From NCBI RefSeq assembly GCF_003003175.1, contig NZ_PVTY01000003.1:1-64000 (forward strand): DNA of 64,000 nt. Reading direction: 5' to 3'. The position numbers and the translations under genes were made by a program. The stretch is from Nesterenkonia sandarakina. Lineage in GTDB: Bacteria > Actinomycetota > Actinomycetes > Actinomycetales > Micrococcaceae. The notes below the pieces were generated by a model, which saw nothing but the letters and a program-made list of their open reading frames with translations, ran no database searches and was not told the DNA's origin. Shown here piece after piece: positions 8,204 to 17,135 of this stretch. The first letter of the stretch is position 1; each line of letters begins with the position of its first letter.

Positions 8204-8209
8204 TAACCT
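8204..8209 (+). promoter_or_regulatory. -10 element of leaderless universal stress gene
   Basis: TAACCT is followed by 6 nt and the ATG at 8216, with no Shine-Dalgarno sequence. Confidence 0.55.
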
Positions 8210-8215
8210 TGTGCT

Positions 8216-9280
8216 ATGGCTGAGGCACACGAAGCCACCAGCAGCGGCGTCCCAGGCGTGCTGGTCGGTATCGACGGGTCGGCGGGCAGCGAGCGCGCCT
8301 TCAAGGTGGGACTGATGATCGCCAAGCAGCGCGAACTGCCGCTGCGTCTTATCGGAACATTCATTCGACCAGTCGTGACCGACGACTACTACGTGAGACA
8401 GCTGGACCAGTACCGGTCCGAGGCGGCCCATTCCGTGCAGGACATGCTCGACGAATACTCCGGCCGGGCGGCCGAGGCAGGCGTGGTGGTCACGTCCCGC
8501 ACCGCTGAAGGCGACGCCGGAGCAACCCTGGTGGATGAGAGCAGCGAGGCTCGCATCGCCGTCGTCGGCAAGCGTGGTCGCAATCGGTTTGCCGGGCGGT
8601 TCCTGGGCAGCGTCTCCGGGAAGCTTGCCGCACACGCACACTGCCCGACCCTCGTGGTGCCGGAGCGATGGGAGTCCGACTCCGAGTCCGAGCTGATGGC
8701 ACCCGAACAGGACCGGCCGGACGCCGAGGCGGCCCACGATGAGCCGGTGAGTCTGATGGAGGAGTCCTCGGCGCGTGAGCACAGCCGACGCTCGTTCGCG
8801 AACGTCACTGATGAGCTCAACTTCGACTCCGAGATCGTGGTCGGGGTCGACGTCGGCGACCGCGCCTCCGACGTCGTGCACCTGGCCGCCGAGGCGGCGG
8901 ACCTGGTCAACGCGCCGCTGACGCTGGTCTCGGCGGCCCCGCTGAACGCCCAGGGGCACTGGTATCCCAACACCGTGGAGCACAACCTCGAGCTGCCGAA
9001 TCTGCGCCGGCGCTACACCGACCACCTTGAAGCGATGACCCAAGAGGTCGCCGCGAAGTCCACCGGTGTCCCGGTGCGCTGGCAGTTCTTCGACGGCTCC
9101 CCGGCGGGCGTGCTCTCCGAAGCCTCGCGCACCGCGACGCTGGTGGTGCTCGGCACCCGCGGTCATGGGGGATTCGCCGGGCTGCTGCTGGGCTCGGTGA
9201 GCCAGGCGGTGCTGAACCGGGCTGTCTGCCCGGTGCTGGTGATCCCGACGCATGAGCCACGGAGGTCCCACAAGCGCTGA
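8216..9280 (+). CDS. Universal stress protein, tandem UspA domains
   Basis: The 354-residue protein holds two UspA domains. The first (about 10-155) contains VLVGIDGSAGS and the ATP-loop pattern VGKRGRNRFAGRFLGSVS. The second (about 205-350) contains VVGVDVGDRA and LGTRGHGGFAGLLLGSVS. Both Gly-rich nucleotide motifs look intact. Such tandem proteins are ATP-binding stress or dormancy factors in actinobacteria; the specific partner is unknown. The gene stands alone, divergent from fruR, and appears leaderless. A related tandem protein is encoded at 44759. Confidence 0.93.
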   Translation: MAEAHEATSSGVPGVLVGIDGSAGSERAFKVGLMIAKQRELPLRLIGTFIRPVVTDDYYVRQLDQYRSEAAHSVQDMLDEYSGRAAEAGVVVTSRTAEGDAGATLVDESSEARIAVVGKRGRNRFAGRFLGSVSGKLAAHAHCPTLVVPERWESDSESELMAPEQDRPDAEAAHDEPVSLMEESSAREHSRRSFANVTDELNFDSEIVVGVDVGDRASDVVHLAAEAADLVNAPLTLVSAAPLNAQGHWYPNTVEHNLELPNLRRRYTDHLEAMTQEVAAKSTGVPVRWQFFDGSPAGVLSEASRTATLVVLGTRGHGGFAGLLLGSVSQAVLNRAVCPVLVIPTHEPRRSHKR

Positions 9281-9346
9281 GGTCTCACAAGCGCTGAGGT
9301 CCCATAGGCGCTGATGTCGCATGAGCACTGAAGCCGCCGGGTCGCT
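9262..9346 (+). repeat. 17-bp tandem repeat over the end of the stress-protein gene
   Basis: Units GAGGTCCCACAAGCGCT (9262), GAGGTCTCACAAGCGCT (9279), GAGGTCCCATAGGCGCT (9296) and GATGTCGCATGAGCACT (9313) follow head to tail, with a decayed fifth unit at 9330. The array starts inside the last codons of the gene; its stop codon spans the boundary between units one and two, and that junction is copied downstream. Confidence 0.85.
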
Positions 9347-9373
9347 GAACTGGCGGAGTGAGACGGTCTTCGG

Positions 9374-10360
9374 TCAGAGGGCGAGCACCAGAGACCCTGA
9401 GACGCGGCTTCGGCGGAGGTCCTCCAGGGCGACCGGCAGCGCGTCGAACTCGTACGGTGTGACCTCTGCGCGGATGTCGAGTCGCTGGGCCAGGCGCAGG
9501 AACTCGATGCCGTCGGCGTGGGTGTTGGCGGTGACGCTGCGCAGATCTCGTTCGTGGAACAGGGTCTGCTGGTAGGGCATCCGCGGGAGATCGCTCACGT
9601 GGATCCCGGCGATCGTGACGGTGCCCCCGCGCGTCGTCGCCTTCAAGGCTGCAGGCACCAGGTCTCCGACGGGAGCAAAGATGATGGCGGAATCCAGCGG
9701 TTCCGGAGGGTCGCCGAAGCTGTCGCTGACAAAGTCGACGCCGAGCTGTCGGGCCAGCCTGCGGTTGGTCTCCCCGCGAGTCATGACGCAGACCCGTGCC
9801 CCGGCGGCCATCGCCAGCTGAGCCGTCAGGTGCCCGCTGGAGCCGAAGCCGTAGATGCCAAGAGTTCCTCCCGGGGGCAGTCTGCTCCGAGCCAGCGCCC
9901 GGTAGCCGATGATTCCGGCGCAGAGCAGCGGGGCGGTCTGCACGGGATCGATCTCGGTGCCCAGGGGGTAGGCGAAGCCGGCGGGGACGGTGACGTAGTC
10001 GGCGAAGCCGCCATCGGTGTCCCACCCGGTGTAGAGCGAGTCTGGGCAGAGGTTCTCCCGGCCGGACCGGCACCAGGCGCAGCTGCCGCAGGTCCGACGC
10101 AGCCAGGCCGCGCCGAGGCGATCTCCGATCTCGATGCGTCGAACACCCGAGCCTCGAGCCTTCACGATTCCGATGATCTGGTGCCCGGGGACGACGTCGG
10201 CGCGGTGCGGGGCCAGTTCGTGATCGATGACATGGAGATCGGTGCGGCAGATTCCGCAGGCCTCGACGCGCAGCAGCACCTCATCGGGCTCGGGAATGGG
10301 AACGGGGAGGTCTGTCCGTCCAAGGGTGGAGCTGATCGAGCTGCTGGACCAGGCTCTCAT
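9374..10360 (-). CDS. Zinc-dependent alcohol dehydrogenase
   Basis: The 328-residue medium-chain dehydrogenase shows the catalytic-zinc region CGICRTDLHV (near residue 35) and GHQIIG, a structural-zinc cysteine cluster CGSCAWCRSGRENLC, and a Rossmann loop GIYGFGSSGHL. The TDGGFADY segment fits AdhP-like enzymes that oxidise primary alcohols or reduce aldehydes with NAD(P). Substrate cannot be read from sequence. The frame extends upstream, but ATG 10360 is chosen because TAGGAG, which includes the stop of the preceding gene, sits just before it; the gap is 7 nt, so the two genes are coupled. Confidence 0.9.
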   Translation of the reverse strand: MRAWSSSSISSTLGRTDLPVPIPEPDEVLLRVEACGICRTDLHVIDHELAPHRADVVPGHQIIGIVKARGSGVRRIEIGDRLGAAWLRRTCGSCAWCRSGRENLCPDSLYTGWDTDGGFADYVTVPAGFAYPLGTEIDPVQTAPLLCAGIIGYRALARSRLPPGGTLGIYGFGSSGHLTAQLAMAAGARVCVMTRGETNRRLARQLGVDFVSDSFGDPPEPLDSAIIFAPVGDLVPAALKATTRGGTVTIAGIHVSDLPRMPYQQTLFHERDLRSVTANTHADGIEFLRLAQRLDIRAEVTPYEFDALPVALEDLRRSRVSGSLVLAL

Positions 10361-10367
10361 GGCGCTC

Positions 10368-11576
10368 CTAGACCCAGTCCGTCCACGTGGTGGGGTCGGT
10401 GCGGGTGCGTTCCGGGGTGCGGCCGGTGACGCTGCCGTCCTCCCACCCGGGTTCGACCGGGCCCTGATCGAGCCGGAAGGGCGGGTACTCATCGCGCATC
10501 AGCATGACGTAGGCGGCGACCCGGTGACCCCAGCGGTTCAGGCCCATGACGAAGTCGAAGATGCCCGGTCGATACCGCCCGGTGAAGAGCAGGATGATGA
10601 CCGCGATCAGCAGCAGCAGGCCCAGCAGCGAGAAGCCGGCTCCGGGTCCGGTCATCGGGCCGGTGGTGCCGGTCTCGTCCCAGCTGCTCTGCCAGCTGGT
10701 GCCCGAGGGGCTGGTGAAGATCCCGATCAGCAGCAGGTGGGGAATCGCCAACAGCCAGGACTTCACCAGCACCAGCCCGTGCGAGAGCCGCTCCGGATAG
10801 GCGATGCTCAGGTCCGCCGGATAATTCGCGTGGGCCAGGGTGAAGGGGGGATAGCGATCTGTCGCCAGCGCCGAGTAGCCGTAGAACGCCACTCTCCAGG
10901 ACCAGCGCAGCACGCCCACGTTGAAGCAGAACCAGGCGCGGGGGTACTTCCCGGTGAACAGGATGACCAGTCCCGCGGCGATGGTGGTGACGAATGCGGC
11001 GAGCCAGAGCAGTGCCAGCACGATGTAGTGCGGGATCGCCAGCAGCCACTTCACCAGCCAGAGGCCGCGGGAGGGTGGGGCGTCGAGGAATCCGGTGAGC
11101 CGGACCGGATAGACCGGCGTCGGCTGCGCCGGGCGGGGCGCGGCCAGGCCGCCGGGGTCAGCTGGGTGCGGGCCAGCTGGGTCGACGTCGGCTCTGGTGC
11201 CTCCGCGGGCGTCGGTCAGACGCTTCGGATCGATGTCGCGCCCAAGCCCGGCCGCACCGAAGAGCAGGGCGACGACGCCGGCCACGAAAGCCGCCGCGCC
11301 GATGATCAGCAGCGTCGGAATGGTGTCCTGCAGCTGTTCCCACCACTGCGTGGCCTGCTCGGGATCCCATTCGGCCATGTAGTCGACCCGGTGGTACGGC
11401 CTGAATCTCCACTCGCTCGGCTCCGGGATCAGGCTCGCCACCGCCGCGGTGAGCAGAAGAGTGCTGCCTGCGCCGTGCAACAGCGCACCGGCGATGAGCA
11501 GAACCCATTGACCCGGTCTCATCTTCGGGGGAGTGGGTGAGTCCTGGGGCGGCCTGGGTGAAGGTGTCTCTGCCAT
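10368..11576 (-). CDS. DUF4389 integral membrane protein
   Basis: The 402-residue protein has one TM pair near the N-terminus (about 24-44 and 88-108), a Pro-rich linker, and two DUF4389-like modules. Each module has a hydrophobic helix pair ending in a LFTGKYPRAWF- or LFTGRYRPGIF-type motif, followed by an aromatic, Tyr-rich stretch with DRYPPF or DEYPPF. Function of the family is unknown to me. ATG 11576 begins the conserved part; the frame upstream has no such signal. It is upstream of, and coupled to, the alcohol dehydrogenase. Confidence 0.8.
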   Translation of the reverse strand: MAETPSPRPPQDSPTPPKMRPGQWVLLIAGALLHGAGSTLLLTAAVASLIPEPSEWRFRPYHRVDYMAEWDPEQATQWWEQLQDTIPTLLIIGAAAFVAGVVALLFGAAGLGRDIDPKRLTDARGGTRADVDPAGPHPADPGGLAAPRPAQPTPVYPVRLTGFLDAPPSRGLWLVKWLLAIPHYIVLALLWLAAFVTTIAAGLVILFTGKYPRAWFCFNVGVLRWSWRVAFYGYSALATDRYPPFTLAHANYPADLSIAYPERLSHGLVLVKSWLLAIPHLLLIGIFTSPSGTSWQSSWDETGTTGPMTGPGAGFSLLGLLLLIAVIILLFTGRYRPGIFDFVMGLNRWGHRVAAYVMLMRDEYPPFRLDQGPVEPGWEDGSVTGRTPERTRTDPTTWTDWV

Positions 11577-11776
11577 GGCGAGCTCTCTCGGCTGGATCTC
11601 CCGTGGGATCTGATCCAAGGATAGGACTGGGAAAACTCCGGGGGAACCCTTGGGACCAGACCGGCGTCCGGCGCACCAGACTCGTCTCTCCGGCGATGGC
11701 TGCAACACGGTGGTCCGATATTCGAGCCGGCGTCGGTGCCGCGGAGTTCGGGCGGGGCCGAAGACTCGCGGCACAG

Positions 11777-11820
11777 ACAAAAGCACCCCTGCAAATCATC
11801 AGATTCGCAGGGGTGCTTCT
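11777..11820. terminator. Hairpin terminator downstream of tRNA-Arg
   Basis: Arms AAGCACCCCTGC (11781-11792) and GCAGGGGTGCTT (11807-11818) pair perfectly. On the minus strand the hairpin is followed by TTTT, fitting termination of tRNA-Arg. Confidence 0.75.
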
Positions 11821-11833
11821 TCTCGTTCTTCTG

Positions 11834-11907
<74 letters not shown>

Positions 11908-11954
11908 ATCTTCACTTTTCACTGCCTGACCGCTGGGCGATCGCGACCTAGAAG

Positions 11955-11983
11955 ACTATACACGGACCCTCGAGGGCCGACAA
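11955..11983 (-). promoter_or_regulatory. Promoter of tRNA-Arg(ACG)
   Basis: On the minus strand TTGTCG (11978-11983) and TATAGT (11955-11960) are separated by exactly 17 bp and stand about 48 bp upstream of the tRNA. Confidence 0.75.
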
Positions 11984-12282
11984 ATCAGCTCCTGATCATC
12001 CTCGGCTCAGCGCGGTGGAACAACGCCTGCCCCAGCTCAGCGCAGGGTCTGGACCGAGGCGGCGACCATAGGGGAGCCACGCCGTCGTCGTTTACAGTCC
12101 CGTCATCTGGGAACGCTACAGTGGTATGTAGCTGGTCCCCATCGGTGTTGACGGGGATGCAGGGATGAGTGCGCACAGTGCTGTGGGCACCTGAGGACAT
12201 CGACGATGTCCCACTTCCTTGGGTCCTGGTCTCACCAACCAGGAGGGGGTCAGAACGAACCTGTACCCAATGGAGGGAAACA
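11984..12282 (+). other. Non-coding leader and promoter region of pckG
   Basis: The gap between tRNA-Arg and pckG is 375 bp, and this is the part not taken by the tRNA promoter. TACAGT at 12117-12122 is the best -10 candidate, which would give a leader of about 155 nt. The leader contains a short inverted repeat CACAG-TG-CTGTG at 12174-12185. I recognise no riboswitch. Open frames here lack start signals and protein-like composition. Confidence 0.4.
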
Positions 12283-14157
12283 ATGGTCAACACCGTTGCA
12301 ACGGCGCCCGGTGCGAATGGATCGTCTGGATCGAGGACCACAGATCCCGAGATCTCGGCTGATGCTCCCACAACACATGCCCCGCTGCTGAACTTCGTCC
12401 AGGAGATCGCAGCCCTCACCACGCCGGACCGGATCCACTGGGTGGACGGATCCGAGGCCGAGTACCGGAGACTGACCGATGAACTGGTCGAGTCCGGAAC
12501 CTTCACCCGGCTCACGAGCCCTGATTTCCCCAACTCCTTCGCCGCGTTCTCGGACCCGGCCGATGTGGCCCGCGTGGAGTCCCGAACCTTCATCTGTTCC
12601 GAGAATGAGCGCGACGCCGGCTTCACCAACAACTGGGTCGACCCGGCCGAGATGCGCGAGAAGCTTCGGGGCGTCTTCGACGGCGCGATGCGCGGCCGCA
12701 CGATGTACGTGATCCCCTTCGTGATGGGCCACCTCGACGCCGAGGACCCCAAGTTCGGGGTGGAGATCACCGATTCGGCCTATGTGGTCACCAGCATGCG
12801 CATCATGGCTCGGATCGGCACCGATGTGCTGAACAAGATCGAGGAGCTCGACGCCTTCTTCGTGCCGGCGGTCCACTCCGTCGGCGCGCCCCTGGATCCC
12901 GGTCAGCAGGACGTGCCCTGGCCGTGCAACGAGGAGAAGTACATCGTGCACTACCCGGAGACCCGGGAGATCTGGTCCTACGGCTCCGGCTACGGCGGCA
13001 ACGCCCTGCTGGGGAAGAAGTGCTACGCGCTGCGCATCGCCTCGGTGATGGCCCGCGACGAGGGCTGGCTCGCCGAGCACATGCTCATCCTCAAGCTCAC
13101 CAGCCCCGCCAACCGCAGCTACTTCATCGCCGGCGCCTTCCCCTCGGCCTGCGGCAAGACGAACCTCGCGCTGATCGACCCGACTCTCGACGGGTGGAAG
13201 GCCGAGACGCTCGGCGATGACATCACCTGGATCCGCCCGGGTCATGACGGCGAGTTCCGCGTGGTCAACCCGGAGTCCGGCTACTTCGGGGTCGCCCCGG
13301 GCACCGGCTGGCACAGCAACGCCAACGCCATGCGCGCCATCGCGAAGGGCAACTCGGTGTTCACCAACTGCGCGCTCACCGACGACGGCGGCGTCTGGTG
13401 GGAGGGCATGACCCCCGAGGCCCCGGAACACCTCACCGACTGGCGCGGCGAGGAATGGACGCCAGACTCGGATCGGCCCGCGGCACACCCCAATGCCCGG
13501 TTCTGCACCCCGATCGATCAGACCGACATGTTGGCTCCGGAGTACTTCGAGCCCAACGGGGTGAAGCTGGACGCGATCCTGTTCGGCGGACGGCGCAAGA
13601 CCACCGTCCCGCTGGTCACCCAGGCTCGCGACTGGAAGCACGGCATCTTCTTCGGCGCCACGCTCTCCTCAGAGACCACTGCCGCAGCCGAGGGCGCGGT
13701 GGGCAATGTGCGCCGCGACCCGATGGCGATGCTTCCCTTCATCGGCTACGACGCTGGGGACTACCTCAAGCACTGGGTGGAGGTCTCCGGTGAGGCCGAT
13801 CAGTCCAAGCTGCCCGAGATCTTCCTGGTGAACTGGTTCCGCAAGGGACGCGACGGGAAGATCTCCTGGCCCGGGTTCTCCGAGAACTCGCGCGTGCTCA
13901 AGTGGGTCACCGAACGTCTCGAGGGCGGCGGCAAGGCCGTGGAGACCCCGATCGGCTTCACGCCCACGATGGATGGACTGGACCTTACCGGGCTGGACAT
14001 CACCCCCGAGGCGCTCGAGGACTCGATCACCGTCCGCCGCGACGAATGGGTCACCGAGCTCGAAGGCATCGACGAGTGGTTCGCCCAGTTCGGCGATTCC
14101 CTGCCGGAGTCCATCGCGGCCGAGAGCGAAGAGCTGCGTCGTCGTCTGACTCCCTGA
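12283..14157 (+). CDS. pckG: Phosphoenolpyruvate carboxykinase (GTP)
   Basis: The 624-residue enzyme converts oxaloacetate and GTP to PEP at the start of gluconeogenesis. The signature [12 protein letters not shown] (about 286-297) is the P-loop and active-site cysteine of GTP-type [14 protein letters not shown] and [20 protein letters not shown] are also family-typical, and length is canonical. ATG 12283 has GGAGG 6 nt upstream, so the open frame reaching back to 12169 is not used. It is monocistronic, convergent with the ureohydrolase gene, and shares a terminator with it. Confidence 0.97.
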   Translation: MVNTVATAPGANGSSGSRTTDPEISADAPTTHAPLLNFVQEIAALTTPDRIHWVDGSEAEYRRLTDELVESGTFTRLTSPDFPNSFAAFSDPADVARVESRTFICSENERDAGFTNNWVDPAEMREKLRGVFDGAMRGRTMYVIPFVMGHLDAEDPKFGVEITDSAYVVTSMRIMARIGTDVLNKIEELDAFFVPAVHSVGAPLDPGQQDVPWPCNEEKYIVHYPETREIWSYGSGYGGNALLGKKCYALRIASVMARDEGWLAEHMLILKLTSPANRSYFIAGAFPSACGKTNLALIDPTLDGWKAETLGDDITWIRPGHDGEFRVVNPESGYFGVAPGTGWHSNANAMRAIAKGNSVFTNCALTDDGGVWWEGMTPEAPEHLTDWRGEEWTPDSDRPAAHPNARFCTPIDQTDMLAPEYFEPNGVKLDAILFGGRRKTTVPLVTQARDWKHGIFFGATLSSETTAAAEGAVGNVRRDPMAMLPFIGYDAGDYLKHWVEVSGEADQSKLPEIFLVNWFRKGRDGKISWPGFSENSRVLKWVTERLEGGGKAVETPIGFTPTMDGLDLTGLDITPEALEDSITVRRDEWVTELEGIDEWFAQFGDSLPESIAAESEELRRRLTP

Positions 14158-14183
14158 GGTGTCCTGACGACCTGAGCTGAGGC

Positions 14184-14226
14184 AGAAGGCTCGGCCCGCG
14201 CGTTCAGCGCGCTGGCCGGGCCTTCT
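14184..14226. terminator. Shared convergent terminator of pckG and the ureohydrolase gene
   Basis: Arms from AGAAGGC-T-CGGCC (14184-14196) and GGCCG-G-GCCTTCT (14214-14226), with a CGCGCG/GCGCGC inner stem, form a long hairpin. It overlaps the last codons of the minus-strand gene, whose stop is in the loop. Confidence 0.75.
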
Positions 14227-15208
14227 CTGCGCCCATCGCCGAGATCAGCTCGTAGAGCACGTGCGCGGCCGCGATCCCGGTCAGCTGCGCATGGTCATAG
14301 GCGGGGGCGACCTCCACCACGTCCACCCCGACGACCTGCTGATCACTCAGCGCGCGAATGATCCGCAGCAGCTCACGGCTGGTCAGCCCGCCGGCCTCGG
14401 GGGTGCCGGTGCCCGGGGCGTGCGCCGGATCCAGCACGTCGATGTCCACCGAGATATAGACCGGCTTTCCGGCCAGGCGCTGCTTGAGCCGGTCGATCGC
14501 CGCCGCGACTCCGTGCTCCTCGATGAACTCACTGGTGGTGATCTGGAACCCCAGCCGCGCGTCGTCGGCCAGATCCGCCTTGCCGTAGAGCGGCCCGCGG
14601 ATGCCCAGGTGGGCGCTGGCGCTGAGATCGATGAACCCGTCCTCGGAGGCGCGGCGGAACGGGGTGCCGTGGGTCAGCGGCGCCCCGAAATAGGTGTCCC
14701 AGGTGTCGAGGTGCGCGTCGGCGTGGAGCACCGCCACGGGTCCGTGCTTCTCGGCGACGGCGCGCAGCAGCGGATACGCGATCGTGTGGTCTCCGCCGAT
14801 CACTGCGAGCCGGCCCGCGCGGGTCAGGAGGTCCTTCGCGCCCTGGTACACCTGCTCCATCGCCTCATCCAGGTCGAACGGGTTCGCCACGATGTCCCCG
14901 GCGTCGGCCACCTGCTGCACCGCGAAGGGAGCGATGTCCTGGGCAGGGTTGTACGGGCGCAGCAGCCGCGAGGACTCCCGCACGTGCGCAGGGCCGAACC
15001 GGGCGCCCGGCCGGTAGCTGACGCCGGAGTCGAAGGGCACCCCGGCCACCGCGATGTCCGCGGTGCCCACCGCGTCCAGCAGCGGCAGCAGCGCGAAGCT
15101 CGCCGCCCCGGCGAAGCGCGGGGTCCGGGAACTGTCGCGCGGCCCCACCGGGGCCTCTGGCTGGGCAGGGGTCTGCGGGTGCTGGGTCGACGCGTCGTGG
15201 GTGTCCAT
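14204..15208 (-). CDS. Agmatinase-family ureohydrolase
   Basis: The 334-residue protein has the three manganese motifs of the arginase/agmatinase family: [17 protein letters not shown] and [37 protein letters not shown] near residue 60 matches the agmatinase branch. It should hydrolyse a guanidino compound such as agmatine or guanidinobutyrate to urea and an amine. Family is secure, substrate is not. ATG 15208 is preferred because GAGGCG precedes it; ATG 15217 is an alternative. The BCCT gene lies upstream on the same strand, 46 nt away, so the two may be co-transcribed. Confidence 0.9.
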   Translation of the reverse strand: MDTHDASTQHPQTPAQPEAPVGPRDSSRTPRFAGAASFALLPLLDAVGTADIAVAGVPFDSGVSYRPGARFGPAHVRESSRLLRPYNPAQDIAPFAVQQVADAGDIVANPFDLDEAMEQVYQGAKDLLTRAGRLAVIGGDHTIAYPLLRAVAEKHGPVAVLHADAHLDTWDTYFGAPLTHGTPFRRASEDGFIDLSASAHLGIRGPLYGKADLADDARLGFQITTSEFIEEHGVAAAIDRLKQRLAGKPVYISVDIDVLDPAHAPGTGTPEAGGLTSRELLRIIRALSDQQVVGVDVVEVAPAYDHAQLTGIAAAHVLYELISAMGAEKARPAR

Positions 15209-15254
15209 ACGCCTCATTGTCGCGCAGAAGACGCCCGGAACGGGGAGCTCGGCG

Positions 15255-16874
15255 CTAGGTGCGCGGCTCCGCCCGGACCGGGGTGCGCGGGGCGCCGTGG
15301 CCGGCTGCGGTGTCGGTGAAGCGGGCATCACCGCGCAGCTGTTTGATCAGCGAGATGCCCAGCAGCGTCACGATGATCGTGAACGGCACCGCCGAGAGCA
15401 GCGCGGTCTGCTGCAGCGCCTGAAGCCCGCCGACGATCAGCAGGACGACGGCGCACAGCCCGGTGAGCAGGCCCCAGGTGCCCAGCATCGGACGGCTCGG
15501 GTACATCGAGCCGCGGGAGGAGAGCACACTGAGCACGAAGGTGTTCGAGTCGGCGCTGGAGACGAAGAACAGCACCACCATCAGCACCGTGAGCACCGAG
15601 GTGATGGCCGTCAGCGGCAGCTCACCGAGCAGCGCGAAGAAGGTCACGTTGGTGTCCTCCAGGGTCGCCTCGCCGATGCTGGTCCCGGAGAACATGTCGA
15701 GGTGGATCGCAGAGCCGCCGAAGATCGTGAACCAGAGACTGAACACCAGAGTCGGCACGCCCAGCACCGCGACCACGAATCCACGGATGGTGCGTCCCTT
15801 GGAGATCTTCGCCAGGAAGATCCCGACGAAGGCTCCCCAGCTGAGCCACCAGGCCATCATGAAGTAGGTCCACCACTGCATCCACTGCAGGTCCTCCGGG
15901 GTGCTCGGGGTGAGCAGCGCGACCATCGGGAACTCGGCGACGAACTGCCCCATGGACCGGAAGTAGAGGTTGCTGATGAAGCCGGTCGGGCCCACGATCA
16001 GGACGAAGAGTCCCAGCGCCGCGGCGGCCAGCATGGTCGCCTTGCTGATCCACTTGATGCCGCGGGTCACTCCGGACATCGCAGAGAGCGTGAAGACCAC
16101 GGTGATCCCCGCGATGATGACGACCTGCACGAACAGATCCGAGGGAATGCCGGTGAGGCTGTTGACGCCTTCGGCGATCTGCGCCGCGCCGAGCCCCAGC
16201 GATGTGGTGGTGCCGAAGAGCGTCGCGATGATGGTGAAGATGTCGATGAGCTGACCCGCCCATCCGTCCATGCTCTTGCCGAGCACCGGGCGCAGCATCG
16301 GGGAGATCAGTCCGGAGTTGTGCAGACGGTGGGTGGAGTACGCGATGGCGAGGCCGAAGACGCCGAACAGCGCCCAGGCGTTGGGGCCCCAGTTGAAGTA
16401 GGAGAACTGCATCGCCCGCACGGCGGCGTCCATGGTCTCCGGCTCGGCGAGCCCGTGCGGCGGCGCCATGAAGTGACTCATCGGCTCGGCCGCGCCGTAG
16501 CTGATCAGACCGATGCCCATCACGGTGCCGCAGATCATCGCGATCCAGGACCAGTTGCTGAACTCCGGACGATCGTGGTCCTCGCCGAGCCGGATCTTCC
16601 CGAACCGGCTCAGTCCGAGGTAGACCATCAGCACGATGCAGCCCGCGGTGACGACCAGATAGGCCCACCCGATGTTCTGCGAGGACCAGTTCGAGGCTGC
16701 TGTCATCACCAGATTCAGCTGCTCCGGGGCCAGTGCGGCCCAGAGCACGAAGCTCAGCAGCGCGGCCACCGAGATGAGGAAGACTCCGTTGGGGCGGGAA
16801 CGGCGTGCTGGCGTGCTGCCGCGGTTCTGCTCAGCATCTGGCACCGTTCGGAGTGCCTTGTCCTGGCTGTTCAT
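15255..16874 (-). CDS. BCCT-family betaine/choline/carnitine transporter
   Basis: The 539-residue protein has about 12 hydrophobic helices and the BCCT hallmark [25 protein letters not shown], with Trp-rich [12 protein letters not shown] earlier. Family members import glycine betaine, choline or other quaternary ammonium compounds with Na+ or H+, often as osmoprotectants. The first 45 residues are hydrophilic. ATG 16874 is the likely start; GTG 16883 lies 9 nt upstream in frame. Being followed by a ureohydrolase, it could instead serve nitrogen-compound uptake. Confidence 0.92.
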   Translation of the reverse strand: MNSQDKALRTVPDAEQNRGSTPARRSRPNGVFLISVAALLSFVLWAALAPEQLNLVMTAASNWSSQNIGWAYLVVTAGCIVLMVYLGLSRFGKIRLGEDHDRPEFSNWSWIAMICGTVMGIGLISYGAAEPMSHFMAPPHGLAEPETMDAAVRAMQFSYFNWGPNAWALFGVFGLAIAYSTHRLHNSGLISPMLRPVLGKSMDGWAGQLIDIFTIIATLFGTTTSLGLGAAQIAEGVNSLTGIPSDLFVQVVIIAGITVVFTLSAMSGVTRGIKWISKATMLAAAALGLFVLIVGPTGFISNLYFRSMGQFVAEFPMVALLTPSTPEDLQWMQWWTYFMMAWWLSWGAFVGIFLAKISKGRTIRGFVVAVLGVPTLVFSLWFTIFGGSAIHLDMFSGTSIGEATLEDTNVTFFALLGELPLTAITSVLTVLMVVLFFVSSADSNTFVLSVLSSRGSMYPSRPMLGTWGLLTGLCAVVLLIVGGLQALQQTALLSAVPFTIIVTLLGISLIKQLRGDARFTDTAAGHGAPRTPVRAEPRT

Positions 16875-17079
16875 CTGTGTCACGCGTCCTTGGCTCAGCG
16901 AGCAGAGCCAACAGCCCGCCGCGACGAATGCGCAGGCGGCTGCCAGAACATCGGGGACAAGCATACGCAACCACGCCCGGACGGTCGGACCGCGACGACG
17001 CTGAGCTGCCGGTGGGTAGGGAGCTCCGGGACTGTGGCCCTAGTCAGCCCACCGGGGGTGCTCTACATTGTGAGCCACA

Positions 17080-17095
17080 CGTGACACGTGTCACA
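17080..17095. promoter_or_regulatory. CRP/GlxR-type operator before the DASS transporter
   Basis: CGTGACACGTGTCACA matches TGTGA-N6-TCACA at nine of ten conserved positions, and contains the perfect palindrome GTGACACGTGTCAC. It lies 41 bp before the ATG at 17136. Confidence 0.65.
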
Positions 17096-17135
17096 GCAAT
17101 CGCTGGAGGGGCCAGCAGGAGGCGGGGACAGCGCG

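Noticed and set aside
9262-9346. CRISPR array
   Set aside because: Units are 17 bp and directly abutting without spacers, so this is a tandem repeat.
12250-13641. A 463-codon frame opposite pckG
   Set aside because: pckG is unambiguous and the antisense product has shadow-type composition.
14880-14891. LexA-like box
   Set aside because: The palindrome-like CGAACGGGTTCG lies within a coding region and has the wrong spacing for an SOS box.
17088-17135. GTG start 16 codons upstream for the DASS transporter
   Set aside because: It lies inside the CRP/GlxR palindrome and adds no conserved sequence.
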